This document shows positions 45,541-53,167 of a stretch of 64,000 bases of DNA, one piece after another. Positions within the stretch are counted from its first letter, which is position 1. Each line of letters begins with the position of its first letter. Position numbers and translations under genes: made by a program. Source of the stretch: Saltatorellus ferox (lineage in GTDB: Bacteria; Planctomycetota; UBA1135; GCA-002686595); NCBI GenBank assembly GCA_007751475.1, contig CP036434.1, forward strand, positions 5,957,524 through 6,021,523. The letters run 5' to 3'. A model generated the notes under the pieces. The model did not search any database. It was not told the DNA's origin and was given only the letters and a program-made list of their open reading frames with translations.

Positions 45541-48027
45541 ATGGACGCCGATGAAGGTTTCGCCGCGTTCGACGTCGAGCGTGAGCTCGCACGGGATGGC
45601 GCCTGGCTCCGCCGGGCGGCTCTGGCGCTGACGAATGACCCTGGTACCGCGGAAGATGCTGCCCAGGCCGTTTGGATCCAGGCCTGGCGTCGTCGCTCGA
45701 CAACGGGCCACGGCGCCAGCCGCGGTTGGCTCATGCAGGTGCTGCGCAACAGCGTCCGTGGCCATCATCGCGACGGCGCTCGTCGTTCCGCGAGGGAGCG
45801 CGAGGCTGCCGTACCCGAGTCGTATCACCTGGAGGATCCAGCCCAGAGGATCGAGCTCCAGAGAATCACCCTTGACGCCATCGAGGCCCTCGATGAGCCG
45901 TATCGGTCCACGATCGTCGAGCGCTTCTTGAACGGTCGTTCCATCGAGGAGATCGCTCGACGGGCGGGGGCTCCGCGCAAGACCGTCGAGACCTGGTCAC
46001 GTCGCGGCATCCTGCGGCTGCGTGAGGCTCTTCAGGGACGACGAGATTCCCGGGGCCTTGCGGTGCTCGTCCTGCTGGAGGAGACGGCGCGCCAGCCAGG
46101 GCCAGCCATCGCGGCCGGTGCCTCCGCAGGCGCCAGCCTGGGCCCGTGGGGAGCGGCTTCGGCGGCTTCTCTGCTGGGCCTGGCGGCCCTCGGGGCCATG
46201 AGTCTCATGGGTACCAGATCGGCTCCGGATGGGGACAGATCGCTCGAAGTCCGTCCCGTGGGCGGGCACTGGCGCCCAGAGCTACGGGAGATCGATCAGC
46301 TGCCAAGCTCTGCCGCGCGCCTGGGCGCCGCGGGCAAGGAAGAGGCGTTCCTTCAGCCTGGAGATGGGGCGGATTCGGTCGCTGTTGCCGAGGTGATCAC
46401 CCTGGACGGGACGCCCGTACCCGGTGCCGAGATCATCTTCGTGGGACCCTCCGAAAGCGCTGGACCGAGATCCAAGCCGCAGTCCACGGATGCGGCGGGT
46501 CGGGCTACCTTCCCTTCACCGCCGCGGGGGGCAGCCGACGAGCTCCTGACCGTTGCGAGCCGCGGGACATTGAGCACGGTCCTGCGACCACGCCTCCATC
46601 CGGGCGCCGTGGCACGGGTGGTGGTGGCTCACCGAATGGCGCGCGAGCTTCGGGTAGTGGACAGTGATGGCGCCCCGATCCATGGGGCGCGGGTCAGGGC
46701 CGAGGTGCCCACGGATCGCCTGGAGCGATTCGGAACCGGTGATGGGGTGGAGTCGGTGCCCCGCTGGAGCGTGACGACGGATGCAGCGGGTGATGCAGCC
46801 ATTGCTGATTTTCCGCGCCACGACTCGGTCGAGCTGTCCGTGGAGGCACCAGGGTTCGAGCCCTTGTCCTGCCCCAGCGAAGAGCTGCCCGCGGTGGTCA
46901 GCCTCCGTCGGGAATCCGATCGAGGCATCGTGGGGCGGATCGTCGATCCCTTTGGGGAACCTGTCCCGAACGCGTGGGTGGGGGTGGGTGATTGCCTCGT
47001 GCGAACGGGAGCGGACGGCCGCTTCTCTCTCCAGTGGGCGCCACGGGGAAGGCAGCTCCGAGCGGTCGCGGAGGGATTCCAGCCAGTGCGAAGCGAGATC
47101 GACGAGGGTCGCGAGCCCTTCGAGCTGCGACTGGAACGTATGACGGAAACGCTCCCACTCGTGGTCGATGGATCGCCCCCGGGAAGACTCTTGGCAGTTC
47201 TCGAGGGGGAAGAGCCCTTCGGGCTGGCCTCCATGGAGGTGGGGGCGTCGATCCTCCACGCAGAGGTTTCGGCCGAGGCCCTCGGGGCGGGACGACACGC
47301 AGGCGGGATCGAGCCCGCGGTCCTCGGAGCAGACCTTCGTCGCGCGACCCTGGCGGGTCTTCAATCACGGCCCTATCAGCTTTTCGTCGTCTCCGTGGAG
47401 CGTGCTGAGGTCATCGCATCCCTGGAAGTCGTGCCAAACTCCCTCGAGCTGAGGGTCTCCAGTGGAAAGCTCGGCGCTGTGAGCTCGGTAGTGGGGCGAG
47501 TGGTTTCGGCGAAGGGAGGGCCCGTGCCTGGGGCCGAGGTCCGTATCGCTCCACGCTCCATCGGGGTCTCCCATGGGCTACTGCGGCGTGCAGTGACCGA
47601 CGAGGAAGGTGTCTTCCAATTCGAGGGCGTGGGAGGTTCCGGCTGGACGCTCTTCGTCTCGCGCGAAAGCGGCGGCGAACTGGAAGCAACCATCGATGTG
47701 GCAGCTGCCACCACAGGGAAGCAGATTCAGATTGAACTATCAGAGCTCCGGCGCGCTCGCCTTCAGGTGGAGGACCCGGAGCTGATGGATGCCCGCCTCA
47801 GCCTCCTCGACGAAGCCAAGCTCGCCGTACCGATGATCAGTCGCGTGGGCCGATCCACGTTCCGATGCGAGAGTCTGACCCTCGGTGACGGGCGTACGGG
47901 CGTGCTCGAGTTCTCTGCGCGAGCGGTCTGGGCGCGACTGGAGACAAAGGCAGGAGAGGAGCTGCGCAAGCTGCCTTCGGGGGGGCTTGAGGGCGAGGGA
48001 GGCGTCGAGGTCCTCCTGCTCGAGTGA
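45541..48027 (+). CDS. ECF sigma factor / membrane helix / Cna-B-like repeat fusion
   Basis: 828 residues, intact. Sigma region 2: about residues 19-88 (WLRRAALALTNDPGTAEDAA, then SRGWLMQVLRNSVRGHHRD). Region 4: about 110-163 (DEPYRSTIVERFLNGRSIEE, then KTVETWSRRGILRLREAL). Membrane helix: about 203-223 (ASAASLLGLAALGAMSLM). The remaining 600 residues hold several carboxypeptidase-regulatory/Cna-B-like repeats (DGTPVPGAEIIFVGP, VDPFGEPVPNAWVGVG, KGGPVPGAEVRIAP). The sigma part would be held at the inner face of the membrane. It starts 6 bp after the FG-GAP gene, so the two could be cotranscribed. Confidence 0.8.
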   Translation: MDADEGFAAFDVERELARDGAWLRRAALALTNDPGTAEDAAQAVWIQAWRRRSTTGHGASRGWLMQVLRNSVRGHHRDGARRSAREREAAVPESYHLEDPAQRIELQRITLDAIEALDEPYRSTIVERFLNGRSIEEIARRAGAPRKTVETWSRRGILRLREALQGRRDSRGLAVLVLLEETARQPGPAIAAGASAGASLGPWGAASAASLLGLAALGAMSLMGTRSAPDGDRSLEVRPVGGHWRPELREIDQLPSSAARLGAAGKEEAFLQPGDGADSVAVAEVITLDGTPVPGAEIIFVGPSESAGPRSKPQSTDAAGRATFPSPPRGAADELLTVASRGTLSTVLRPRLHPGAVARVVVAHRMARELRVVDSDGAPIHGARVRAEVPTDRLERFGTGDGVESVPRWSVTTDAAGDAAIADFPRHDSVELSVEAPGFEPLSCPSEELPAVVSLRRESDRGIVGRIVDPFGEPVPNAWVGVGDCLVRTGADGRFSLQWAPRGRQLRAVAEGFQPVRSEIDEGREPFELRLERMTETLPLVVDGSPPGRLLAVLEGEEPFGLASMEVGASILHAEVSAEALGAGRHAGGIEPAVLGADLRRATLAGLQSRPYQLFVVSVERAEVIASLEVVPNSLELRVSSGKLGAVSSVVGRVVSAKGGPVPGAEVRIAPRSIGVSHGLLRRAVTDEEGVFQFEGVGGSGWTLFVSRESGGELEATIDVAAATTGKQIQIELSELRRARLQVEDPELMDARLSLLDEAKLAVPMISRVGRSTFRCESLTLGDGRTGVLEFSARAVWARLETKAGEELRKLPSGGLEGEGGVEVLLLE

Positions 48028-48214
48028 CTTCATCGAGCATCGGAGGAGCCGTATCCGACGCGCGCCGCTCTGCCACGGCGCTCTACTTCGCGAAGCCCAG
48101 ACGACCCTGCCGAGGCGGCATCGGGATTCGGACTTCGGACTCCCCTGATGGCGGCGGAGAACGGCTCGGCCCTGGCTAGGACGGGTCTCCCCCACCCATG
48201 GGAGCGGGCGATAG

Positions 48215-48316
48215 TTGGGTGCTCCTTCGATCAGAGCCGCAGGGCGATCAGCTGGAGTGGTTCAGAGGGCGCCTGATAGAAGCCTCGATGCGATCGCGAA
48301 GACGCTGAAGGTGCGG
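48215..48316. repeat. Repeat R2, joined to a sigma-fusion gene fragment
   Basis: About 100 bp from TTGGGTGCTCC to the end of the oligopeptidase-tail part, then directly into sequence from the 58247 gene at 48313. The join shares GCGGCCTGG-like microhomology with the normal R2 sequence. The stretch from 48028 to 48214 holds no recognised gene. Confidence 0.75.
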
Positions 48317-48801
48317 CCTGGGAGCGTCCCGCCGCTGGCGCACGGAGTAGACCAGGCTCGCCCCCGGCCGGCCGATCTGCACCGGCGCCTGGACCGCCAT
48401 CACGCGCAGGATCGTCGGGGGGCGATCCGGCACCTCACCGTTCACCGTGACCGAGATCTCGCGGATCAGTTCCGAGAGGCGAACGCCGTCGACCCTTGGG
48501 TCGCGCACCTCCCCGCTGGCAGGGACCTCGATCCCCTCGAACGTCGGGACGGGCACGTGGCCACCTTCGAGCCGCGGCTCCGCGCGGTAGAGCCCTGGCC
48601 TGAGCGCAGGGGCCCGGAGACGACCCTGGCCGAGGTTCTCGACGAAGACGTACTCTCCCTCCTCATCCTGAAGCGCGATCTTCACCACCCTCCGCGCGGC
48701 GGGAAGGGAGGACGCGTCGAGAGTGGCGAGGAACGTCGCGCCCCGGCCCAGGGTGAGGACCAGCGGCTCCTCCAGCGCGTCAGGGTCCAGATCGACCTGA
48801 T
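48313..48801 (-). pseudogene. Internal fragment of the 58247 sigma-fusion gene
   Basis: Nearly identical to 58690-59178 and encodes part of its Cna-B-like repeats (KIALQDEEGEYVFVENLGQG, then GEVPDRPPTILRVMAVQAPV). Both ends are abrupt: R2 on the left, unrelated sequence on the right. It has no start of its own. Confidence 0.85.
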
Positions 48802-48844
48802 ATGGCCACGGCCCCCACCAGAAGGATCAGGACCTGGCTCCCCT

Positions 48845-49361
48845 TTACTTCACATCGATCTTGATGACGGAAATGTCCCCATCCCCAACCTTCTCGCAGC
48901 GGAAGTCCAGCGAATCGAGGAGCGCGTCGAGGGAGCGAGCGATGCGGTCCCTCGGGATCGACCACTCACCGAGCAGGCGAACCTGGCTCGACTTCAGGAG
49001 CGCTTCTGCCGAAGAGCTCCACGTGAACGACTGGTCCGTCGCTTCGGCAAGCCTCTGCACGAGTTCGAAGAGGCTCAGGCTGACGGATTGCCCCTCCGCG
49101 TCGAAGGAGCGCCTCGGTCTCCTCGCTCCAGGTGAAGACTCGCCCGGCGGCTTTCGCCGCCATGTGGGCGAATTCGAAGAGCGTGAGGTCAGCCTGTGCC
49201 TTGCCGAACTGGAAGGTCAGCAGGTCGTCCGCATCCACCTCGGAGATCGGGGCGCAGGCCCGGGTGGACCCCTGGGCGCCCGAGGCCAAAGCGGCGCCCT
49301 GCGACAGGGCAACGGGAACGAGAGCCAGAAGGGTGAGGGTTTGAACCGCACGTCGCGTCAT
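48845..49361 (-). pseudogene. Secreted protein with duplicated secretin-N0-like domain, frameshifted
   Basis: From the ATG at 49361: signal peptide (TLTLLALVPVALSQGAALAS), then a first domain (FQFGKAQADLTLFEFAHMAA ... FTWSEETEALL). One base is missing near 49115; the next frame carries a second, similar domain (VSLSLFELVQRLAEATDQSF, then GEWSIPRDRIARSLDALLDS) and ends KVGDGDISVIKIDVK at 48845. The pattern resembles the N0/STN-type domain in planctomycete secretion proteins as I recall it. The frameshift may be real or an error; the domain assignment is tentative. Confidence 0.55.
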
Positions 49362-49514
49362 GGCCTGGAGGAGAGGATCTGGATGCTGATGGGAAGTCAT
49401 GGTCCGCCTGCGACGCCGACGTGGTGCTCCTATTCCACGATTCCCAGGCGGCCGACGCCGGTGGCTCCGGCGCGTCATCGATGCCACCGTCGTCGGCCGC
49501 GCCCCGGTCGCCGT

Positions 49515-49593
49515 GGCGGTACAAGATCCGACCCAAGGCCCCCACGTTTGAGCAGTTGGGAAACGTGGCGGATTTGGGTCGGGTTCGGTACCG
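49515..49593. repeat. Pair of inverted palindromic units
   Basis: A diverged forward unit at 49515-49549 (five or six changes) and an inverted unit at 49561-49593, with an 11-nt spacer containing AGCAGTTGGG. The duplicated 856-bp block begins directly after it. Confidence 0.85.
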
Positions 49594-49594
49594 G

Positions 49595-50450
49595 GGTGCG
49601 TAGGGTCTCCCGGTGCTCACTCCTGTTCGGCGTCTCGGTTCTGCTCCCTCAGCTCGGCAAGTTCGGCCTTGAGCTCGCGAACGCGTCTCGCGTGGGTGGA
49701 TCCGAGGCGGGGTGATGGCGCTATGTCTTCGTCTCGCTCGGGCGAATGGCACCAATCGGTGTAGTGCAAGACGACGAACAGCAGGCCCACCACTCCGATC
49801 GACGTGATCGTTCCAATGAGCCCCAGGAGCCCCCAGAGAAACGGTGGGAACAGCGCGGGGCCTGCGTTCTGGTCGCGACGGAAGCGTGCCGCCGCGGTGA
49901 AGAGGAAGTACGCCGCGCAAATGTGAGCGGCCACGGTAGCGACCGTGACGGCCACGGCGAGGAAGGCCAGCGTATCCACCCCGCCGGAGTCGACGGAGAA
50001 CACCTGGAATTCGGATTGGAAAGCGAGCAGCATCTTGGTCCTGGGTAGGGCTCGGCAAGCCTACCATAGGCATCATGTCGATGAGCCGCAGCGTGAGGGC
50101 GGCCTCGCTGGCGCTGCTGTCTCTTGTAGGCTTGGTTGACTTCGTCAACAGCGGTCGCGCTGCTGGAGGGACCGCAGCACTGGAACCAGTCGGCCTGGAA
50201 CGGAGTGGAGCCGCAGAGACGACCCATCTCTCCGAGCTGCCGTCCGCGAGGGGCGAGCCGACGAGGGAAGTGGCGACGGCCGCCCGTTGGTCATCTTCGA
50301 TGTGGACGGGACGTCCGTCTATGGCGGTACCGCCAGGAAGATGGCCTCTACCGATCCTACGTACTATTGGCCCCTCGCTACCCTTGAGCAAGTGGTACCG
50401 GTTTGCCGCGGCGGCGCGTGGAACGATGAATCCAATCTGGTGACTGCTTG
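49595..50450. repeat. 856-bp duplication, copy 2 (partner 33402-34257)
   Basis: See 33402-34257. This copy continues past 50450 into the rest of the HNH gene, so it is the less damaged one. Confidence 0.9.
49617..50033 (-). CDS. Small membrane protein with coiled-coil tail, copy 2
   Basis: 138 residues, the same protein as 33424-33840. N-terminal half: two or three membrane helices (FLAVAVTVATVAAHICAAYF, LGLIGTITSIGVVGLLFVVL). C-terminal third: charged, Arg/Glu-rich helix. It is divergent from the HNH gene with a 250-bp gap. That gap has an open frame (from 50075) starting with a signal-like RAASLALLSLVGLVDF that shifts out of frame near 50285. Confidence 0.65.
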   Translation of the reverse strand: MLLAFQSEFQVFSVDSGGVDTLAFLAVAVTVATVAAHICAAYFLFTAAARFRRDQNAGPALFPPFLWGLLGLIGTITSIGVVGLLFVVLHYTDWCHSPERDEDIAPSPRLGSTHARRVRELKAELAELREQNRDAEQE

Positions 50451-50922
50451 CTGGCCCTGTCAGACCAGGAAGGGCGTCAACCTCTTGGAGGAGCTGGGCT
50501 GGAAGTTGCGGGATGTGGAAACGGGCCACTGGAATGGTTTACGTGAGCTGGCCCCAGAATTGTTGAGGAACGCGGAAATGGAACCACACGATGGACCGCC
50601 CGAGAGTGAGGCGCAAGACGAGCCAAATGGGGATTTCGAGACCCGTGTCGAATGGGAGTTCATCTCCTTCCATCGCACCAACGACCGTCTGGACGGAGCG
50701 CTGGTGGCTGCCGCTCGCATCACACGGGCAGAGGAGTCTGAATTGACCTCACGCGGTGCGCTCAAGACCCGCGATACCGGCGAGGCGTACGAGACGCTGG
50801 ACGGTCGCTGGAGAGCGCGCAGGTCGACTCCCTCAGATTGTGCCGCTGCGAATCGAACGTTTGGCCAGGACGCGGCCTGGATTCTCGAGCAAAGGGTGGA
50901 GTCGCTGCGGGCGGACCACTGA
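50287..50922 (+). CDS. HNH-nuclease-like protein, probably chimeric and degenerate
   Basis: 211 residues from a TTG at 50287; the start is uncertain. Residues 1-10 read VIFDVDGT, like the first motif of HAD phosphatases; a perfect GGCGGTACCGCC palindrome (50323-50334) then encodes GGTA, and HNH sequence follows: DPTYYWPLATLEQVVPVCRG, then ESNLVTACWPCQTRKGVNL. The usual catalytic D-H pair is E-Q and the CxxC before it is absent, so activity is doubtful. The C-terminal 130 residues are hydrophilic and unrecognised. The gene looks like two pieces joined at the palindrome. Confidence 0.5.
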   Translation: MVIFDVDGTSVYGGTARKMASTDPTYYWPLATLEQVVPVCRGGAWNDESNLVTACWPCQTRKGVNLLEELGWKLRDVETGHWNGLRELAPELLRNAEMEPHDGPPESEAQDEPNGDFETRVEWEFISFHRTNDRLDGALVAAARITRAEESELTSRGALKTRDTGEAYETLDGRWRARRSTPSDCAAANRTFGQDAAWILEQRVESLRADH

Positions 50923-50949
50923 GATTCGACGCGGCTCGATCGGGCTACC

Positions 50950-51080
50950 GCCTGATAGAAGCCTCGAAGCGATCTTGAAGACGCTGAAGGTGCGCCTGGC
51001 CGCCAGATAACGAAAGGACCCCGGGGCCTGCGCGGGCCAGGGGAACCGATCCTCTCGTGGCTCACCCCTCCGTGGCCCAG
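50950..51080. repeat. Repeat R2, copy overlapping the WD40-like gene 3' end
   Basis: About 130 bp: the oligopeptidase-tail part (CCTGATAGAAGCCTCGAAGC), the intergenic part (AACGAAAGGACCCCGGGGCC), then the last codons of the WD40-like gene. It mirrors 21722-21847, where the oligopeptidase is the complete partner. Confidence 0.8.
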
Positions 51081-52327
51081 AGGAGCCGGAAGTCCGCGTC
51101 GCTCACCGCGGTGATCGCCTTGGACCCGTTGAAGACGCCGACGCCGTCCCAGCCGAAATCTGGCAGGGTCCCCACGGCGCGGGTCTGCTCCTCCGCGAAG
51201 CCGGAAGCGGACTCTTCTCGCAGGCGGACCTGGTGGATGGACATCACGCCCGACACGAACGCGAAGAAGAAGCTCTTGCTGTCGGGCTGCCAGACGATCT
51301 CCGCCGGCTCCCCCATCCTGCCGCCGCAGTGCTTGCCCTTCCAGGCCAGTTCTCCGGACGACGCCCTCAGCAGTACCGCGTGAATTCCCGTGGTGGTCGT
51401 CGCCGAGACAAGAGTTCCATCCGGCGAGAACTGCACCGCGCCGAAGGAGAGCGGAAAGATCGAAGGGTCATGCCCCATCCCCATGGAGCCTGTGTTCAGG
51501 TGTCTCCAGATCTCTTTCCCTGTGGCCACCTCGTACTTCACGAGCGCGCCACCGTAGCAGCCGGCCACGAGGTGATCGCCCTCCGGACTCAAGGCCAGGG
51601 ACTCCGCAGAGCCATCCTCGGGTCCGATCCCCGAGGCGAGGAGTCGGCCATCGTCGGTGCTGAATACGGAGCAGCCCCCCTCTGTGATGAGGGCCAGCCG
51701 CTCCCCATCCTTCGACCACGACCTGGGAAAGTCGAAGCCCGTCGCGCGGACGGCACGCCACTTCTTGCCGTCCTCATCCACGATACCCGCATCGGCTTCC
51801 CCGGGCTGTGGCGACGCGGGCCCCCGGTCGCCGAACGTGACGATCGCCTTTTCCTCGCCGTCGAGCAGCAGCGCCCCTCCCCGCGCATGCCCGACGAACA
51901 GCCGCTTCCCCGCGGGCCCGAACTCCAGCGCTGCCCCGAAGCGCCAGCCCTCCCAGGTGCCGAGCTCCCCGGAAAGCGTCGCCACCACGTGGGGCGCGTC
52001 CTCGGTCCTCCACCGCCAGTGCCAAACCCGGTTGTCCCGGGTGAGGAGCGCGACGAGATCACCGGATCGATCCATGTCCAGTCGCCAGAGCTCGGCGGCT
52101 CCGGTCGCCGCGGGCAGAGACTTCAGCACGTCCTTCGTCCGGGCGTGAAGCAGCAAAAGGCGCCCGTCTGCGAAGCTCGCCGCAACCACGGGAGCCTCGT
52201 CCGCGATGCGCACCATCCATGGACCGGCCTGCGGCTCACCGCGGGGCTTCTCCGCGCAGAGGGCTGGGACCGAAATCAGGGACGAGGCGATGGCCAGAAG
52301 TGAAAGATGGAGAGAGTGGTGCTTCAT
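51062..52327 (-). CDS. Secreted WD40/propeller-like protein, intact copy
   Basis: 421 residues from the ATG at 52327 with a signal peptide (LHLSLLAIASSLISVPALCA). Repeated beta units, such as VVAASFADGRLLLLHARTKD, SGDLVALLTRDNRVWHWRWR, SLALSPEGDHLVAGCYGGAL and FGAVQFSPDGTLVSATTTTG, suggest a seven-bladed propeller. It ends DFRLLWATEG. Likely a protein-binding scaffold outside the cytoplasm. The 3' third is duplicated as a fragment at 41537, and its last codons are at 21830. Confidence 0.7.
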   Translation of the reverse strand: MKHHSLHLSLLAIASSLISVPALCAEKPRGEPQAGPWMVRIADEAPVVAASFADGRLLLLHARTKDVLKSLPAATGAAELWRLDMDRSGDLVALLTRDNRVWHWRWRTEDAPHVVATLSGELGTWEGWRFGAALEFGPAGKRLFVGHARGGALLLDGEEKAIVTFGDRGPASPQPGEADAGIVDEDGKKWRAVRATGFDFPRSWSKDGERLALITEGGCSVFSTDDGRLLASGIGPEDGSAESLALSPEGDHLVAGCYGGALVKYEVATGKEIWRHLNTGSMGMGHDPSIFPLSFGAVQFSPDGTLVSATTTTGIHAVLLRASSGELAWKGKHCGGRMGEPAEIVWQPDSKSFFFAFVSGVMSIHQVRLREESASGFAEEQTRAVGTLPDFGWDGVGVFNGSKAITAVSDADFRLLWATEG

Positions 52328-52366
52328 GTTCGTCTTCCACACGTCACCGGCTCCCGATCGACGACA

Positions 52367-52473
52367 GGAAACGATCCCCAGTCGGCGAATTATCTTTCCA
52401 CGGGAGGAGCGTCGATCCGAAGCGTCGGCGTCCCTTCGTTTCGAACCTCGATGGTGGCATCCGTCGGACTCGC
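52367..52473 (-). pseudogene. 3' tip of the 58247 sigma-fusion gene
   Basis: Matches 58224-58330 almost exactly and encodes the last 28 or so residues (IEVRNEGTPTLRIDAPPVER then stop). The match begins at GGAAACGATC, which at 58224 lies 2 bp after a palindromic element. From 52474 to 52796 nothing was recognised. Confidence 0.85.
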
Positions 52474-52796
52474 ATCGAAGTCGTCGACTCGAACGACAAC
52501 GAGTTGCCGCCGGCGACGATTCAGCTGAACCATGGCGGCGAGTGTCGGGCCGCGCTATCAGTGGGACTGTTCGTGCCATCACTCACGGCACGCGTCGCGT
52601 CGTCGGAGCGGTGCGAACCCCAATCGCTCTGGACGGCGCGCCCTGCCTGCGCGGCCTCCGGCGCTAGCGAGCCAGCCGGGCCGACAGACAGGGCTTCCAA
52701 GCGCGATGCCTGCATGAGAGCCACCGCAGCCTGGGGCATGCTCGCGCCCGCGAGTCCCCTACCCCGGACGATGCGCCGTTTCGCCACCCCGCTTGG

Positions 52797-52928
52797 AAGT
52801 CCTATCCGTTCGGCGTGCACTGGCCCACGGACATCCTGGCGGGCTGGGTGCCGGGAGGCTCGGGGGCATGGGCGGCATGGGTGCTGCAACGCTCCCTGCG
52901 CCAGCGCGGGCGGCTGGAGCCGATCTGA
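52797..52928 (+). pseudogene. 3' fragment of a PAP2-family phosphatase
   Basis: Reads SYPFGVHWPTDILAGWVPGG and continues to RGRLEPI and a stop at 52926. GVHWPTDILAGW is the last conserved motif of membrane PAP2 phosphatases (H...D). All earlier parts are missing. The fragment starts directly after ACCCCGCTTGGAA, the tail that follows palindromic elements elsewhere. Confidence 0.7.
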
Positions 52929-53020
52929 GAGCTTCGGCGCCCCTCAGCGGCTCGGTCCGAGGTCGTGCCGGCGCTGGCTCCGATTTGCCATACGGACGAG
53001 CCAGAGCATGACCTGTGGAG

Positions 53021-53047
53021 GGTACGGAACCGGAGTCAACGCCGCGG
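53021..53047. repeat. Possible diverged palindromic unit
   Basis: GGTACGGAACCGGAGTCAAC followed by GCCGCGG aligns with the inner part of the 35-bp unit with five or six mismatches. No other feature was recognised between 52929 and 53167. Confidence 0.3.
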
Positions 53048-53167
53048 ATCGCCTATAGCTATCACCTTGCCAAGGAGTGGCGTGAACGCGACCGCTATCG
53101 TCTCGCCATGCCTTGCAACAGTTGCCTCTTACCTCGACTGCATCAGCACCGGAGCCGACGGCCGCGC

